From contig JADJXR010000001.1 of assembly GCA_016710285.1 (NCBI GenBank), positions 1,240,001 to 1,304,000 on the forward strand: 64,000 nt of DNA, given 5' to 3'. A program made the position numbers and the translations under genes. The DNA comes from Chlorobiota bacterium (GTDB lineage: Bacteria; Bacteroidota; Ignavibacteria; OLB7). Shown one piece after another: positions 33,679 through 43,192 of the stretch (its first letter is position 1; each line of letters opens with the position of its first letter). The notes beneath the pieces are model-generated. The model saw only the letters and a program-made list of their open reading frames with translations. It had not been told where the DNA came from and made no database searches.

Positions 33679-36600
33679 TTACCGGAGCAACATCAGCCGC
33701 AGGATGCTTCGCTGGGTTGGGGTGGTCAGCACTGCGTAGTAGATGCCGCTTGGCTGGCGGCCTGCGTCCCAAGTGGCAACGTGCGGTTGCGTGGGGAGTT
33801 GTTCCCGGTCCAGCAATGCCGCAACGCGCCGCCCGTACAGGTCAAAGATTTCCAGCGATGTTGCCCCATCCTCCACCGTCTCGAAATGGATATCGGTTGA
33901 AGGATTGAACGGGTTTGGCGCGGCCATCTTGATGCCGAACGCGCCGCTCACTTTCACGATTCGGTTTCCGCCAATGGCGCAATATCCATCCAGCAGGAAC
34001 GCGCCGTTGCTTCCGGTGGCGGTGGCCTTCCCGTCGCTGAAGAACAGGGTGTCGAACGTAATCGGCGTGACGGTTGCGTTCCCCAACGCCACCACAACAT
34101 CAAGGAATCCAAGCGTGTCGGGGGCGGTTGTTGGCATTGGGTTGTTGGCAAGGCTGAACGTCACCACCCGGTCGCTTCCGCTAAGGGTGTTGGCGATGAT
34201 TCTTCCAATGGTTGTTGCTTCCCCGGTGACGGCTTTTCCGCTGGCCACGCTCTCCCCTTTGCTTCGTGCGGCAACGGGATAGAGCATCGAGCCGTTGAAC
34301 CGCACCGTTGCCTGCAGCGTGGTTGCCCCCGATGCTGAAAGATCGGAGCCACTGCTTAGCAGAATCGGAATCGCCACGCGGTCTCCCGGCGTTCCACGCA
34401 CCGTGTCGGGAATGGTGATGGTGGCAATCCCCTGCGGAATCCGTTCGCCAATTCCGCGCAGCATCGCAATGCTGGTGTCGCTGCACGGCGCGTTTTGGAT
34501 TAGCCACAGCGGAAGCTGGAAGGTTCCCGTGTCGGTGGGGGCAAACCGCACGGCCACCATCAAAGTTTCCCCAGGCTTCAGGGTTTGCGGTGGAACAAAA
34601 CCGTTCACTTGGAACGGCGACGGAGCCACGATTCCGGCAACGGTGATGTCGCTGTTGGAACGATTCTGCACGGTGATGTTCCCATCCACAAACGCCCCAA
34701 CGGCCACGTCGGCAATCCCGAAGTCGTAGGGGTCGGGGATTGCGACAAGCGCGGGACCAACCTCACCCTGCACCGCCACCTGGATCACCGGCTGCTTGGC
34801 ATCGTTCGTGTAAATCGTGATCGTCCCCTGCTTCACCCCCGGGGTTGCTGCGCGGCTACGGACAAAGCGATATTGAATCTCCACTTTCTGCCCTGGCTTC
34901 ACGGTCTGGTTCCACGTTTGGGTAAGCTGCTCGAAGACGTTCTCCGTGTTGTTGGTAAGCGTCACGCCGTTCAGCCCAAAGTCGGCAGTGCCGATATTCT
35001 CAACCGTCAGCGTCAGCGTGTCGTCGTCGCAGGGGATGTTGATGCCAAAATCCAGCGGGTTCGGCGTGACCCGCACCGCCGACTGAATCCCCTGGCCCGT
35101 GATTGGAACACACACGGTGTCAAGGCAGGGTGAGGTGACAATGAAGCAGTAATCGGCAGCGTACGGCTGCTCCGATAGCGGCGTGAAGATGACGCTGTCG
35201 GAGATGCTTAGCCCAGGGCCTAGCGTGATCGGGACGTTCGTCTTTCCCGTGGCAAAGCCCGACCCGGCGGCGGGCCGGATCATCGCCTGGCTGACCGTGA
35301 CCGGAACGCTGCTGTTGTTGGTGAACCGGACGTAGCCACCGCTGGAAAATCCAACATTGGTTTGGCCGAAGGTGATGCCGGTAACGTCGTACTGCAGGTC
35401 CACCAGCTCCCCACGAAGCGCCACGCGGAACTCCCGTTTGCAGCGGTCATCCGTAAGGATCAGGGTATCGATATGGACCCCGGCGGCCGCGGTGTTGAAG
35501 GCAATGGGCACCAGGCGTTCGGTCCCTTTGGCAACGGAGATTGGCGGGGTGGTTCCCAGCGTGAAATATCGCCCATCGGCAAAGCGTGCGCGGATGGTTT
35601 CGTCGAAGTCACCAGTGTTGGCAATTCGGATGGTGTCCAGCTTCGGAATGGTGCATTTGAATGCCGCGCCAAAATCCAGCAGTGTGGGCGCGGCCCCCCC
35701 CTGTTTATCACGCAGCGCAATCCGCGACGACAACCGTTGCAGGGCAACCCCAATCCGCAGCGTCTGTTGCTGGGGGTCGGTGGCATCGGTGCGGATAATC
35801 ACCACGTCGGTCCCTGAGGTCCCTGGCTGCCACGTCACGGTGAAGGTGATGGAATCGCCCGGCAGCAGATCGGTCCCGCCGTTGGCCGCCTGTGGCGTTA
35901 CGGTAATCACCCCCGACTGTGTGGTGACGTTCAAAATCTTCACCGGAATTGTTCCCGGGTTGGAGAGCTTGAAGGTGTCCGTCACCGGAAGCGGAGGGTC
36001 CTGGCAGGTGTCCGATGCTATCAAGAATTGATCGCGCGAAAGGAGCAGTTTGGCGTTGATTACCTCACCAATCACTGGCACGCAGATCGTGTCGGGGCAC
36101 TCCGTCCCGAAGATGATGCACAGGTTGCCAACGTACGGATAGCCCACAATGGTTGTTGGGCGGAAGGTGACGTTTCCGCCATTGGTTTGCAGCGGATCCA
36201 AGCTGGTTCCGGCCAGCGTTGTTGGGATGCTGAAGTCGTTGTTTGGCGGATCCAGATAGACCTTCGTGATGGTCCCGCGCGAGGTCCCGCGCCCGCGAAT
36301 CGTGATGTTCTGCGGCGGCGATGTGGTGTTCAGCACCTCGCGGAACCGAAGCGTATCCAACGGGGGCTGGAACTCCAAACGGGTATCCACCCCTTCCCCG
36401 CGCAGCTTCACCAAAAGGGGGATGGTGCATTGGCCAACGCTAATCCGAACCGAGTCGTTGAACGTGCCGGCGGCATCGGGTTGGAAGCGTATCCGAACCC
36501 ATTTTTTATCGGTCGGGGCATTCAGGTCCAGCGAGGTTGCGTCGGGGGCGGTAACGCTAAAACGGTTTGGCGCGCCAAGCACGGCGGGGATTCCCACAAT

Positions 36601-37323
36601 CTGGTCATCCACATCCCCGATGAACGTCACCTCCACGCTATCTTCCTTCCATTGCCCGAAGCAGACCCTGCCGAAATCAAGCTGAGTTTTGTTCAGCGAA
36701 GCCTCGATCCGGCGGCGCGAGCCGGAAAGGGGGATGTCGGTGGGGCTTTTTCCGCCACGAGGGTCGTTGTTGTCAAGGCGCAGCGTTGCGGTCTTGTTCC
36801 CATACACTGCTGGGGCAAACCGGATCTGCATCTCCACACTGCTTCCAGGGGCAACGGTGAACCCGGTGTTGTAGGGTGGAAGGATGGTGAAGTCCGTTTG
36901 ATTAGGGCCGAAGATGGAGGGGGTGACGGTCAGCGGCGCATCCCCTTCGTTGGTGACAACAAGGGTGTCTAGCAGAACCTCGGTGCAGACCACAAGGCCA
37001 ATCGCCAGCTGCTGCTGGTCGGTTTTGATTTTTGGAATCAGCTGGATGTTCACGATGTCGGCAGCCGACTGAGAGAAGACCCATTGGGGATTCTGGTTGT
37101 ACGGATCGGCGTTGACGGTGTACGCCCTGGACCGCGCAGACGTAAAAATTTCCCGTTGCCGAACCGGCCTGCAGCATCGCCAATGTTGGGGTGATGGACC
37201 ACAGCCGCCCGTTGTAGCTGGGGGCCGGAAGCAATGTCCATTGCGCGTTGGGGTTATCGTTGCGGATATAGACGCGGATTTGGTCCGTGCCGTTCCGCGT
37301 TCCGGTAATGGCGCGTTCGCCAA
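33679..37323 (-). CDS. Choice-of-anchor-D surface protein with T9SS sorting domain, C-terminal part of a frameshifted gene
   Basis: This frame carries many Ig-like choice-of-anchor-D/ASPM-SPD-2-Hydin domains of about 100 residues (LVVTNEGDAPLTVTPSIFGP; VPIAFNTAAAGVHIDTLIL; ENIGTADFGLNGVTLTNN). A stalk domain and a T9SS type A sorting domain at the C-terminus follow (NPFNPSTDIHFETVEDG ... GRRVAALLD ... QPSGIYYAVL). The protein is predicted to be secreted and attached to the cell surface by the type IX system. Sense coding in this frame begins only at about 37128 (AYTVNADPYN). Upstream, 37128-37640 continues in a second frame (VANDILTNSG ... YVCAVQ) and 37640-38826 in a third. The whole gene therefore spans 33679-38826, about 1715 residues, with two single-base frameshifts. 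Confidence 0.8.
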   Translation of the reverse strand: MANAPLPERGTARTKSASISATITPTRNGHCFRPPATTGGCGPSPQHWRCCRPVRQREIFTSARSRAYTVNADPYNQNPQWVFSQSAADIVNIQLIPKIKTDQQQLAIGLVVCTEVLLDTLVVTNEGDAPLTVTPSIFGPNQTDFTILPPYNTGFTVAPGSSVEMQIRFAPAVYGNKTATLRLDNNDPRGGKSPTDIPLSGSRRRIEASLNKTQLDFGRVCFGQWKEDSVEVTFIGDVDDQIVGIPAVLGAPNRFSVTAPDATSLDLNAPTDKKWVRIRFQPDAAGTFNDSVRISVGQCTIPLLVKLRGEGVDTRLEFQPPLDTLRFREVLNTTSPPQNITIRGRGTSRGTITKVYLDPPNNDFSIPTTLAGTSLDPLQTNGGNVTFRPTTIVGYPYVGNLCIIFGTECPDTICVPVIGEVINAKLLLSRDQFLIASDTCQDPPLPVTDTFKLSNPGTIPVKILNVTTQSGVITVTPQAANGGTDLLPGDSITFTVTWQPGTSGTDVVIIRTDATDPQQQTLRIGVALQRLSSRIALRDKQGGAAPTLLDFGAAFKCTIPKLDTIRIANTGDFDETIRARFADGRYFTLGTTPPISVAKGTERLVPIAFNTAAAGVHIDTLILTDDRCKREFRVALRGELVDLQYDVTGITFGQTNVGFSSGGYVRFTNNSSVPVTVSQAMIRPAAGSGFATGKTNVPITLGPGLSISDSVIFTPLSEQPYAADYCFIVTSPCLDTVCVPITGQGIQSAVRVTPNPLDFGINIPCDDDTLTLTVENIGTADFGLNGVTLTNNTENVFEQLTQTWNQTVKPGQKVEIQYRFVRSRAATPGVKQGTITIYTNDAKQPVIQVAVQGEVGPALVAIPDPYDFGIADVAVGAFVDGNITVQNRSNSDITVAGIVAPSPFQVNGFVPPQTLKPGETLMVAVRFAPTDTGTFQLPLWLIQNAPCSDTSIAMLRGIGERIPQGIATITIPDTVRGTPGDRVAIPILLSSGSDLSASGATTLQATVRFNGSMLYPVAARSKGESVASGKAVTGEATTIGRIIANTLSGSDRVVTFSLANNPMPTTAPDTLGFLDVVVALGNATVTPITFDTLFFSDGKATATGSNGAFLLDGYCAIGGNRIVKVSGAFGIKMAAPNPFNPSTDIHFETVEDGATSLEIFDLYGRRVAALLDREQLPTQPHVATWDAGRQPSGIYYAVLTTPTQRSILRLMLLR

Positions 37324-37380
37324 GCCACATCGTGCTTAGCGTATCGGTGGTGGGACCAATGTAGGTGCTGGCAGAGTTGG

Positions 37381-38826
37381 TCACGGTAAGGCCGGTTGCA
37401 ACAAAGCCATCGTAGCGTGCGCGCCCCTGCCCGCCGTTTCCGCCACCATTGGTTCCGTTCCCCCCTTTGGCGTCCCCCGTTCCCCCAAACGCCCCTTGAA
37501 TTTTGGACCCCAACCCAATGTATCCTCCCGACCCGCCCCCTCCGCCGGGAGTGCTAGACGTGGCGCCCGTAGGATTGGTAGCGTTTGCGCCACGGGCAAA
37601 GATTGAGCCGGAGTTCGTGAGGATATCGTTGGCAACAGCCCCACCGCGCCGCCAGCGCCGCCACCTTCCCCTGCACAGCCGAAAGTCAGTGTCTGCGGAT
37701 TGCCGCTGCCGCCACCCGACCCCCCCGCAACCGGAACGCCATACACGTTGCCGTGCGATTTGCCGGCATTGCTTGCTATCCCGCCAGCGGCCCCGGCCGT
37801 GCCGTAGCCACCGCCGCCACCCGCTTGTTGCTGAGCACCGGAACCTCCGCCACCATATTGGCCATTCACCAGGCCTTCGCAGGCTCCATCGCCCCCTTTT
37901 CCAAAGGGGTGCCCGGTTCCGCCGCCGGTTCCTTCGGGGCCGCCGCAATTGGATGCGTTGCCGCCCCCACCTTTTGCCCCGTTCAGCCCATTGCCGCTGG
38001 TTCCCGATGACTCACCAGGATTGTTGTTGTATTGGTTGCCACCAATGGCGTTATTCTGCCCGCCGCTGCCACCGCCGGTGTAGCCCTTTCCGCCATTGGT
38101 TCCGCTGTTGCCGCTTATTCCGTCGCAGACTTTTCCGCCGCCGCCGCCGCCGCCAGCGGCCCCGTCAAGCCCGCTGGCATCCAGCTTCAGGGTAGCGTCG
38201 AAATTGATGGCGATGTTCTTTTTGCTGATCAGAATCAACGGGAGGAATCCCTGGTTTCCCGGGGTGCCAGGGTCGGTGTCGGTGGTGCTGACGGTGAAGG
38301 TTCCGTTCCGCAGCGTAAGGGTTTGCACAATCATTGCGCCACGCTTGGAGCGGGTGCCGGCAGTGCCGCCGGAGCCTAGGGTGATAACGTTCGTAGGACT
38401 GCCAGCATCCAACACGCCGTTGCCGATTGCCCCCAAATTCTGCGGGCTAACAATCTCAAAATCCACGGTGCTGCTGCTTCCGCCAACCGTCACTTTCAGC
38501 TGGACGGTTCCGTTGGCAACGCCTGGCTTCACAAACACCTGCGTGGCAATCATCCGCCCTGACCAGCTTACCACGATTGGGCCAACCACAATTTTGGCAG
38601 CGTCGGCAGTCGTGTTTGGTTCAACGCGGACCGGATCGCCGGGATTGTTGGGATACAGGCCATCGGCACCGAAGTTCCCGCTTCCGGTTGTTGGGCCGAT
38701 GATCTCCACATACGTGTTCATTCCCGGCGTGCCGATGTCGGGGATGATGTAGCTGATTTGCGGCTGGGCAATCGCCCCACTGCACACGGCTATCAGCATC
38801 AACAGAAGGAACGTCGGCGTTTTCAT
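37381..38826 (-). CDS. N-terminal part of the same frameshifted surface protein
   Basis: It starts at ATG 38826 with a signal peptide (MKTPTFLLLMLIAVCSGAIA). An Ig/IPT-like domain follows (ISYIIPDIGTPGMNTYVEII), then strands of a beta-helix-like segment and a Gly/Asn-rich region of about 150 residues (GGGGGGG, GTSGNGLNGAKGGGG). Meaningful sequence stops at about 37640 (GGAGGAVG). The as-read frame runs on to 37381 as nonsense. A missing base in the GGGG run of the minus-strand GGTGGGGCTG restores GAVANDILTNS. The second shift, at about 37128, needs one base removed from CCAGGG. The product should be read with the 33679-37323 entry as one protein. Confidence 0.75.
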   Translation of the reverse strand: MKTPTFLLLMLIAVCSGAIAQPQISYIIPDIGTPGMNTYVEIIGPTTGSGNFGADGLYPNNPGDPVRVEPNTTADAAKIVVGPIVVSWSGRMIATQVFVKPGVANGTVQLKVTVGGSSSTVDFEIVSPQNLGAIGNGVLDAGSPTNVITLGSGGTAGTRSKRGAMIVQTLTLRNGTFTVSTTDTDPGTPGNQGFLPLILISKKNIAINFDATLKLDASGLDGAAGGGGGGGKVCDGISGNSGTNGGKGYTGGGSGGQNNAIGGNQYNNNPGESSGTSGNGLNGAKGGGGNASNCGGPEGTGGGTGHPFGKGGDGACEGLVNGQYGGGGSGAQQQAGGGGGYGTAGAAGGIASNAGKSHGNVYGVPVAGGSGGGSGNPQTLTFGCAGEGGGAGGAVGLLPTISSRTPAQSLPVAQTLPILRAPRLALPAEGAGREDTLGWGPKFKGRLGERGTPKGGTEPMVAETAGRGAHATMALLQPALP

Positions 38827-39003
38827 AGGCTCCACCAGTCGGTCAAATGTGTGTTCATCTATCTTGTTTGCGCAACCCTGCTGCCGTCCGGCGGAGTGGG
38901 GCGCGGCCCGCTCCCCGGCATGGCTGCCTCCATTTGCACCCCGCACCGCAGCTTGCGTAGCAGTGGACACGTGGGAAAGGGAGAAACCAACAGGCTCGGC
39001 GCA

Positions 39004-41160
39004 TCACCCAATCCAAAGCCTGATGCAGCAGCCTGATGCAGCGGGAAGATTACCGGCTACCTCCGGCATCAATTGGGGTTGTGATGTTGATCTCCACCGT
39101 ACGGCTGTAGAATCGTCCTTCGGGAAGGTTGTTGTCGAACAACTCCGTGTTTTCCCCCCGCCCATGGCGTTATCCTGCGGAATGCCAAGCGCTTTGGCCG
39201 ATTGCTTGGCACGTGCGGCGGAGAGCTTCAGGTTGTGATCTTCATCCCCCAAGCGGTCCGTGTAGCCCACAACTTTCACGGTAGATTTTGGCGAGATTCG
39301 GTTCTTAATCATCTCGGCAATCCGGCGGCTTGCTGGCGACAGACCGGCTTGGTTGTACTCGAAGGTGATAAGGTTGAAGCGGTCGAACGCAAGGTCCTCC
39401 AGCCCTTCGGTACGCTTCCGTTGCAAGGTGACTTGATCCACCGGTATCAGTTTCCCCGATTGGCTCCGTTGGTCCTTCTGGTCCAGCACCACAAGGTTTG
39501 CCGCAACTGGGGAGCGGGTGATCGGGATGTCGCGCTGGCTTTCGGCGATGTTCCAATCTAGATACTCCGGCACGGGGCCTTCGCCGCTGAACTCCTTCAG
39601 CGTGCGCCCACTTTGCGTCACGGTCAGGGTCCATTCTTTCACCCCTGCTTCCGATTTCACTTCGGGCCGCAGCCGCACCACCAGCGGGTTGGTGGCGCGA
39701 AGCGTGTCGTTGGTGGTGACCGGTTCCAGCAAATCCTGGTCCCGTGTGGTGATCTCCACACGGCGGTTTTCGGCTTGGCCATCCAGCTCGTCGGAGTTGC
39801 TGGCGGTGGAGGGAAGGTTGCGCGACTCCACACGGATCCGGTCGGGGGCAATCCCCCAGCTTTTCGTCAAGTATTCTTTCACCCTTTCGGCGCGTGCTTT
39901 GGAAAGCGCGGTGTTCCCCGCTTCGGCATCGCGATTAGCGTTTGTTCCGGTTAGGGTGACGTTCATGCCGCTGTTCTGGCTCATCCGCAAGCCCAGCACG
40001 TTCAGCGATTGGTAATAGACCGCCAACGTCCCCCGGTTTATCAGCGAGTCCATGCTGAACCGCTGCGGGGCCTCCGATCCATACATCACATACCGGCTTG
40101 GAATCTCCGATGAATTTTCATCGAAGAAAATGTACGTCAGCAAGCTGTGCGATTGCGTGTTGATGAATTCCTCCACCCGCAGCCGTTCAAACGCACCCTC
40201 GCTTCCGTTGGAATCAAGCCCTGCAATGTTCAGCGTGCTGGCCAACGCAGGTGGCGGTGGCGGCGGCGGCGGTGGTGGCGGCGGCGGTGGCGGCGGCGGT
40301 GGCGGCGGCGGTGGCGGCGGCGGTGGCGGAAGCGGCAGTGAGTATTTCACCGACGCGCCAAGCCGCAGCTGGCTGATGCTCCAATCAAGGTCGCTTCGCA
40401 ATCCCCCCAACCCCAGCGCATAGGCAAGCTCGGGGACCAGGAAGAGTGTGTTGCGGTTGTTCAGCGGAAGCTCGTAATCAACGCCCAACGCCAGCGCAAG
40501 CCGCAATCCCACGTTCTCCATATCGGCACTGACTTGGTTGCGGATGCGGGTTTCCCCTCCGTCGGCCCCCACAAATGCTGCGGTGGATGGATAGGCAAGC
40601 TGTTCTTGTTGGGTGAAGCTCTTGCCGATCATCATCCCGAACTCCGGCCCCAAACGGACCGTTAGCGGTTGGCCCTCAAGGGGGCGATAGCCGGCCCAAA
40701 GCGTGGCCCCAACCATCATCAGCGACGACTCCAAGCTGTACTCGCTGACCCCTTCAACAATGGTTCCATCGGCTTGGCGCACCGGGCCGATGTTGGCGGA
40801 GACCGTTTGGGTGATCCCCAACGTCTGCAGCCCGATCCTCCCGGAAATATCCAACTGCGGCGATAGTGGAAGCTCGTACAACCCGCCGACCCCAATCCCC
40901 AGCGAGGTCCCGCCGGTGAAGTTGGCGGCATCAAGGGGCATGCAGTTCGGAGCCTCGGGGATTCCCGCGAAGTTGGCACTGTGCAGGTTAAGGCCCAGGT
41001 TTGCAAACCCACCCACGCGGGATTGCATCCGCTGCATGGCAAGCGTGTCGGCAGGGGGCGCGTCATCCTCCTGCCCGGCAAGCTGCGCCACGGAAGGGGC
41101 GGCGGCAAACGCCAGGAGCGTTGCGGTACAGAAGAATCGCTGTATGAAATTGGAAATCAT
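39004..41160 (-). CDS. OmpA-family outer-membrane protein with polyproline hinge, 3' frameshift
   Basis: The signal peptide starts at ATG 41160 (MISNFIQRFFCTATLLAFAA ... VAQ). A beta-barrel-like region of about 250 residues is followed by a run of about 30 prolines. Two OmpA-like peptidoglycan-binding regions come next: YIFFDENSSEIPSRYV, with NANRDAEAGN and AENRRVEITTRD, and then ITFEYNQAGLSPASRRIAEM, with VVGYTDRLGDEDHN. At 39154-39159 a G6/C6 run shifts the frame. With one base removed, the sequence continues as GENTELFDNNLPEGRFYSRT and ends GGSR at 39050, which completes the OmpA fold. As read, it ends in nonsense at 39004. It probably links envelope and peptidoglycan. Confidence 0.82.
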   Translation of the reverse strand: MISNFIQRFFCTATLLAFAAAPSVAQLAGQEDDAPPADTLAMQRMQSRVGGFANLGLNLHSANFAGIPEAPNCMPLDAANFTGGTSLGIGVGGLYELPLSPQLDISGRIGLQTLGITQTVSANIGPVRQADGTIVEGVSEYSLESSLMMVGATLWAGYRPLEGQPLTVRLGPEFGMMIGKSFTQQEQLAYPSTAAFVGADGGETRIRNQVSADMENVGLRLALALGVDYELPLNNRNTLFLVPELAYALGLGGLRSDLDWSISQLRLGASVKYSLPLPPPPPPPPPPPPPPPPPPPPPPPPPPPALASTLNIAGLDSNGSEGAFERLRVEEFINTQSHSLLTYIFFDENSSEIPSRYVMYGSEAPQRFSMDSLINRGTLAVYYQSLNVLGLRMSQNSGMNVTLTGTNANRDAEAGNTALSKARAERVKEYLTKSWGIAPDRIRVESRNLPSTASNSDELDGQAENRRVEITTRDQDLLEPVTTNDTLRATNPLVVRLRPEVKSEAGVKEWTLTVTQSGRTLKEFSGEGPVPEYLDWNIAESQRDIPITRSPVAANLVVLDQKDQRSQSGKLIPVDQVTLQRKRTEGLEDLAFDRFNLITFEYNQAGLSPASRRIAEMIKNRISPKSTVKVVGYTDRLGDEDHNLKLSAARAKQSAKALGIPQDNAMGGGKTRSCSTTTFPKDDSTAVRWRSTSQPQLMPEVAGNLPAASGCCIRLWIG
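40249..40332 (-). repeat. GGC/GGT microsatellite encoding about 30 prolines
   Basis: An almost pure run of GGCGGT/GGCGGC on the plus strand, read as CCG/CCA/CCACC proline codons on the minus strand, inside the OmpA-family gene. Runs like this change length by slippage. Confidence 0.9.
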
Positions 41161-41251
41161 GAACGATTGGAAATCGGTTGTCGGGGGAACGGTTGCCACG
41201 GCTTGATTGGTTTGGTTATCGGCCTGCCGCAGCGCGTGAGAAAAAGCGCAC

Positions 41252-43192
41252 TTACTTCGCCAGCACCAACCGGCGAATGCTCCGTTGGGTTGGCGTTATC
41301 AATTCGGCGTAGTACAGGCCGCTGGGGAATGCGCTTGCATCCCACAACCGGACATGAGCTTGCACCGGCAGATGCTCCCCATCAACAAGGGTTGCCACCC
41401 GCTCCCCTGCGGCGTTGTAGATGGCAAGCGTCGTCGCGCCACGCTCAACCGTCTCGAACACAATCTCGGTGGATGGATTGAACGGATTGGGGCTGATGGA
41501 GATGATACCGAACGCCCCCGACACTTTCAGCAAGCGATTGCTTCCGGCATCGCAGTATCCTTTCAGCGTGAACAGCCCGTCGGTTTGGGTGTTCTTCATC
41601 AAGGCATCGGCCCACCCCAGCGAATCAATGCGGAGCGTAGTCGTGGTGTTGTTCCCCAGCAGCACCGCAGTCTCTATCATCCCCAACGTGTCGGGGGCTG
41701 TTGGGACGGGGTTGTTGGTAAGCTCCAACGTCAGCAGCATATCATCCCCTTGCACTGTCCGGTTCAATATCCTTGCGGTGGTGATTGCCTCCTTCTTCCC
41801 GAACCTTCCGCTTCCATCGGCCAGCCGCAGCGGCTCCAGCATCGAGTGGTTGTAGCGTAGCCGCAGCCGCAAGGTGGTTGCGCCCACTTCCTCCAGCAGG
41901 TTAGAATTCTGCAGGATGATGGGGATCAGGATCGTATCGCCCGGCGCGCCGGTCAGGGTTGTGGGGATCACGATGTCGGAGAAACCGGCCACCGGCGGGC
42001 GGCCTTCCCCCGTCAGTGCCGTCAGGGTTGTATCAACGCAGACTCCGCCAAAGATCACCCGCAGCGTGTCGTTGTACACCAGCGTGTCGGGGGGGGTAAA
42101 TTCCACCGTCAGGACCACCGTATCCCCGGGTCCAAGTTTGGAGGGGATTGGGGGAAGAACCGTGTACGGGGGGCGGATATCGAAGCGGTCAATCCGGACG
42201 GTGTCGGGTGAGTTGTTCACCAGCGTCACGGTGCGGGTTGGCGAAGGTGGAACCCCCGCCAGCGTCCGCCCAAAATCCACCAACGTTGGCGCGCTTACTG
42301 AGTAGCTGCGGCGGCGCGCCGTCAGCAGCACCTTGACGGTGTCCTGGCGGGCATCGTCCGACACCACATTCAGCGTTGCCGTGACAATGCCATCGGCAGG
42401 GGCGCGATCGGGGATGAAGCGGTACGCCACCAACAACGAATCTTTCGGCTGCAACAGATGCGGCTTCGTCACCGGGGTAACTTGTTCAAACGCCACCGCC
42501 CCGGGGTCCGATAGCACCAAATCAAGGATCTGCAACGGCAGGTTCCCCAAGTTCACAATGGCTACTTGCAGCGTGGTGTCGGTTTGGCAAGTGAAGCGGG
42601 TCCCGAAGTTCAGAACGCTTTGGCGAACGAAGATATCCGACTGCACACCGGACCCGTCCAACGGCACGCAGATCGTGTCAAGGCAGGGATTCTCGGTGAC
42701 AAAGCAAAGCTCGGCACTGGAGGTTGTTGAGCCGGTGGGACGATAGAGTACGTCGAACGTGAAATCTTCGTTCGGCGCAAGCTCCAACGGGAATTGTGCT
42801 TTCGACGGGATCACGAACTCCGGCATTGGCGGGCGGATAAACGCATCCACCACCCGCATCTTTGTCTCCAACGGGGTGGCACTGGTGTTGATAAATGTGG
42901 AGGACCCGTAGCGGGTTTGCCCCACCACCGAAGGACCAAAATTGATCCCCGTGATCTGCTGCGAAACTTGATACCGCCGCCCCACCACTGCCACACGAAT
43001 CACTTGGTCGCTGCAACTTCCATTTTGCAAGATGAGTGTGTCGCGGTACTCGCCCGGTGCTGGTGGGTCGAACAGTACCGCGATGGAGGTGTCGGCATTG
43101 CCAAGCAGAGGGTACGGGGGCGGAGGGGAGAGCTTGAACGCCGTCCCCTGGGCAAACCCGCCATTGACCACTGCCTGCAAAGGTGCCGGCAT
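41252..43192 (-). CDS. Choice-of-anchor-D surface protein with T9SS sorting domain, C-terminal part of a frameshifted gene
   Basis: About 640 residues of Ig-like choice-of-anchor-D domains (VLFDPPAPGEYRDTLILQNG; NLGNLPLQILDLVLSDPG; VNNSPDTVRIDRFDIRPP). They are followed by the stalk and a T9SS sorting domain (NPFNPSTEIVFETVERG ... GERVATLVDG ... PSGLYYAELI). It is a paralogue of the 33679-38826 protein, with a nearly identical tail. Sense coding in this frame begins at about 43185 (VVNGGFAQGTAF). Upstream it continues in the frame of the 42678-44570 entry, so one extra base sits near 43190, by an A5 or TTT run. The whole gene spans 41252-44680. Confidence 0.8.
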   Translation of the reverse strand: MPAPLQAVVNGGFAQGTAFKLSPPPPYPLLGNADTSIAVLFDPPAPGEYRDTLILQNGSCSDQVIRVAVVGRRYQVSQQITGINFGPSVVGQTRYGSSTFINTSATPLETKMRVVDAFIRPPMPEFVIPSKAQFPLELAPNEDFTFDVLYRPTGSTTSSAELCFVTENPCLDTICVPLDGSGVQSDIFVRQSVLNFGTRFTCQTDTTLQVAIVNLGNLPLQILDLVLSDPGAVAFEQVTPVTKPHLLQPKDSLLVAYRFIPDRAPADGIVTATLNVVSDDARQDTVKVLLTARRRSYSVSAPTLVDFGRTLAGVPPSPTRTVTLVNNSPDTVRIDRFDIRPPYTVLPPIPSKLGPGDTVVLTVEFTPPDTLVYNDTLRVIFGGVCVDTTLTALTGEGRPPVAGFSDIVIPTTLTGAPGDTILIPIILQNSNLLEEVGATTLRLRLRYNHSMLEPLRLADGSGRFGKKEAITTARILNRTVQGDDMLLTLELTNNPVPTAPDTLGMIETAVLLGNNTTTTLRIDSLGWADALMKNTQTDGLFTLKGYCDAGSNRLLKVSGAFGIISISPNPFNPSTEIVFETVERGATTLAIYNAAGERVATLVDGEHLPVQAHVRLWDASAFPSGLYYAELITPTQRSIRRLVLAK

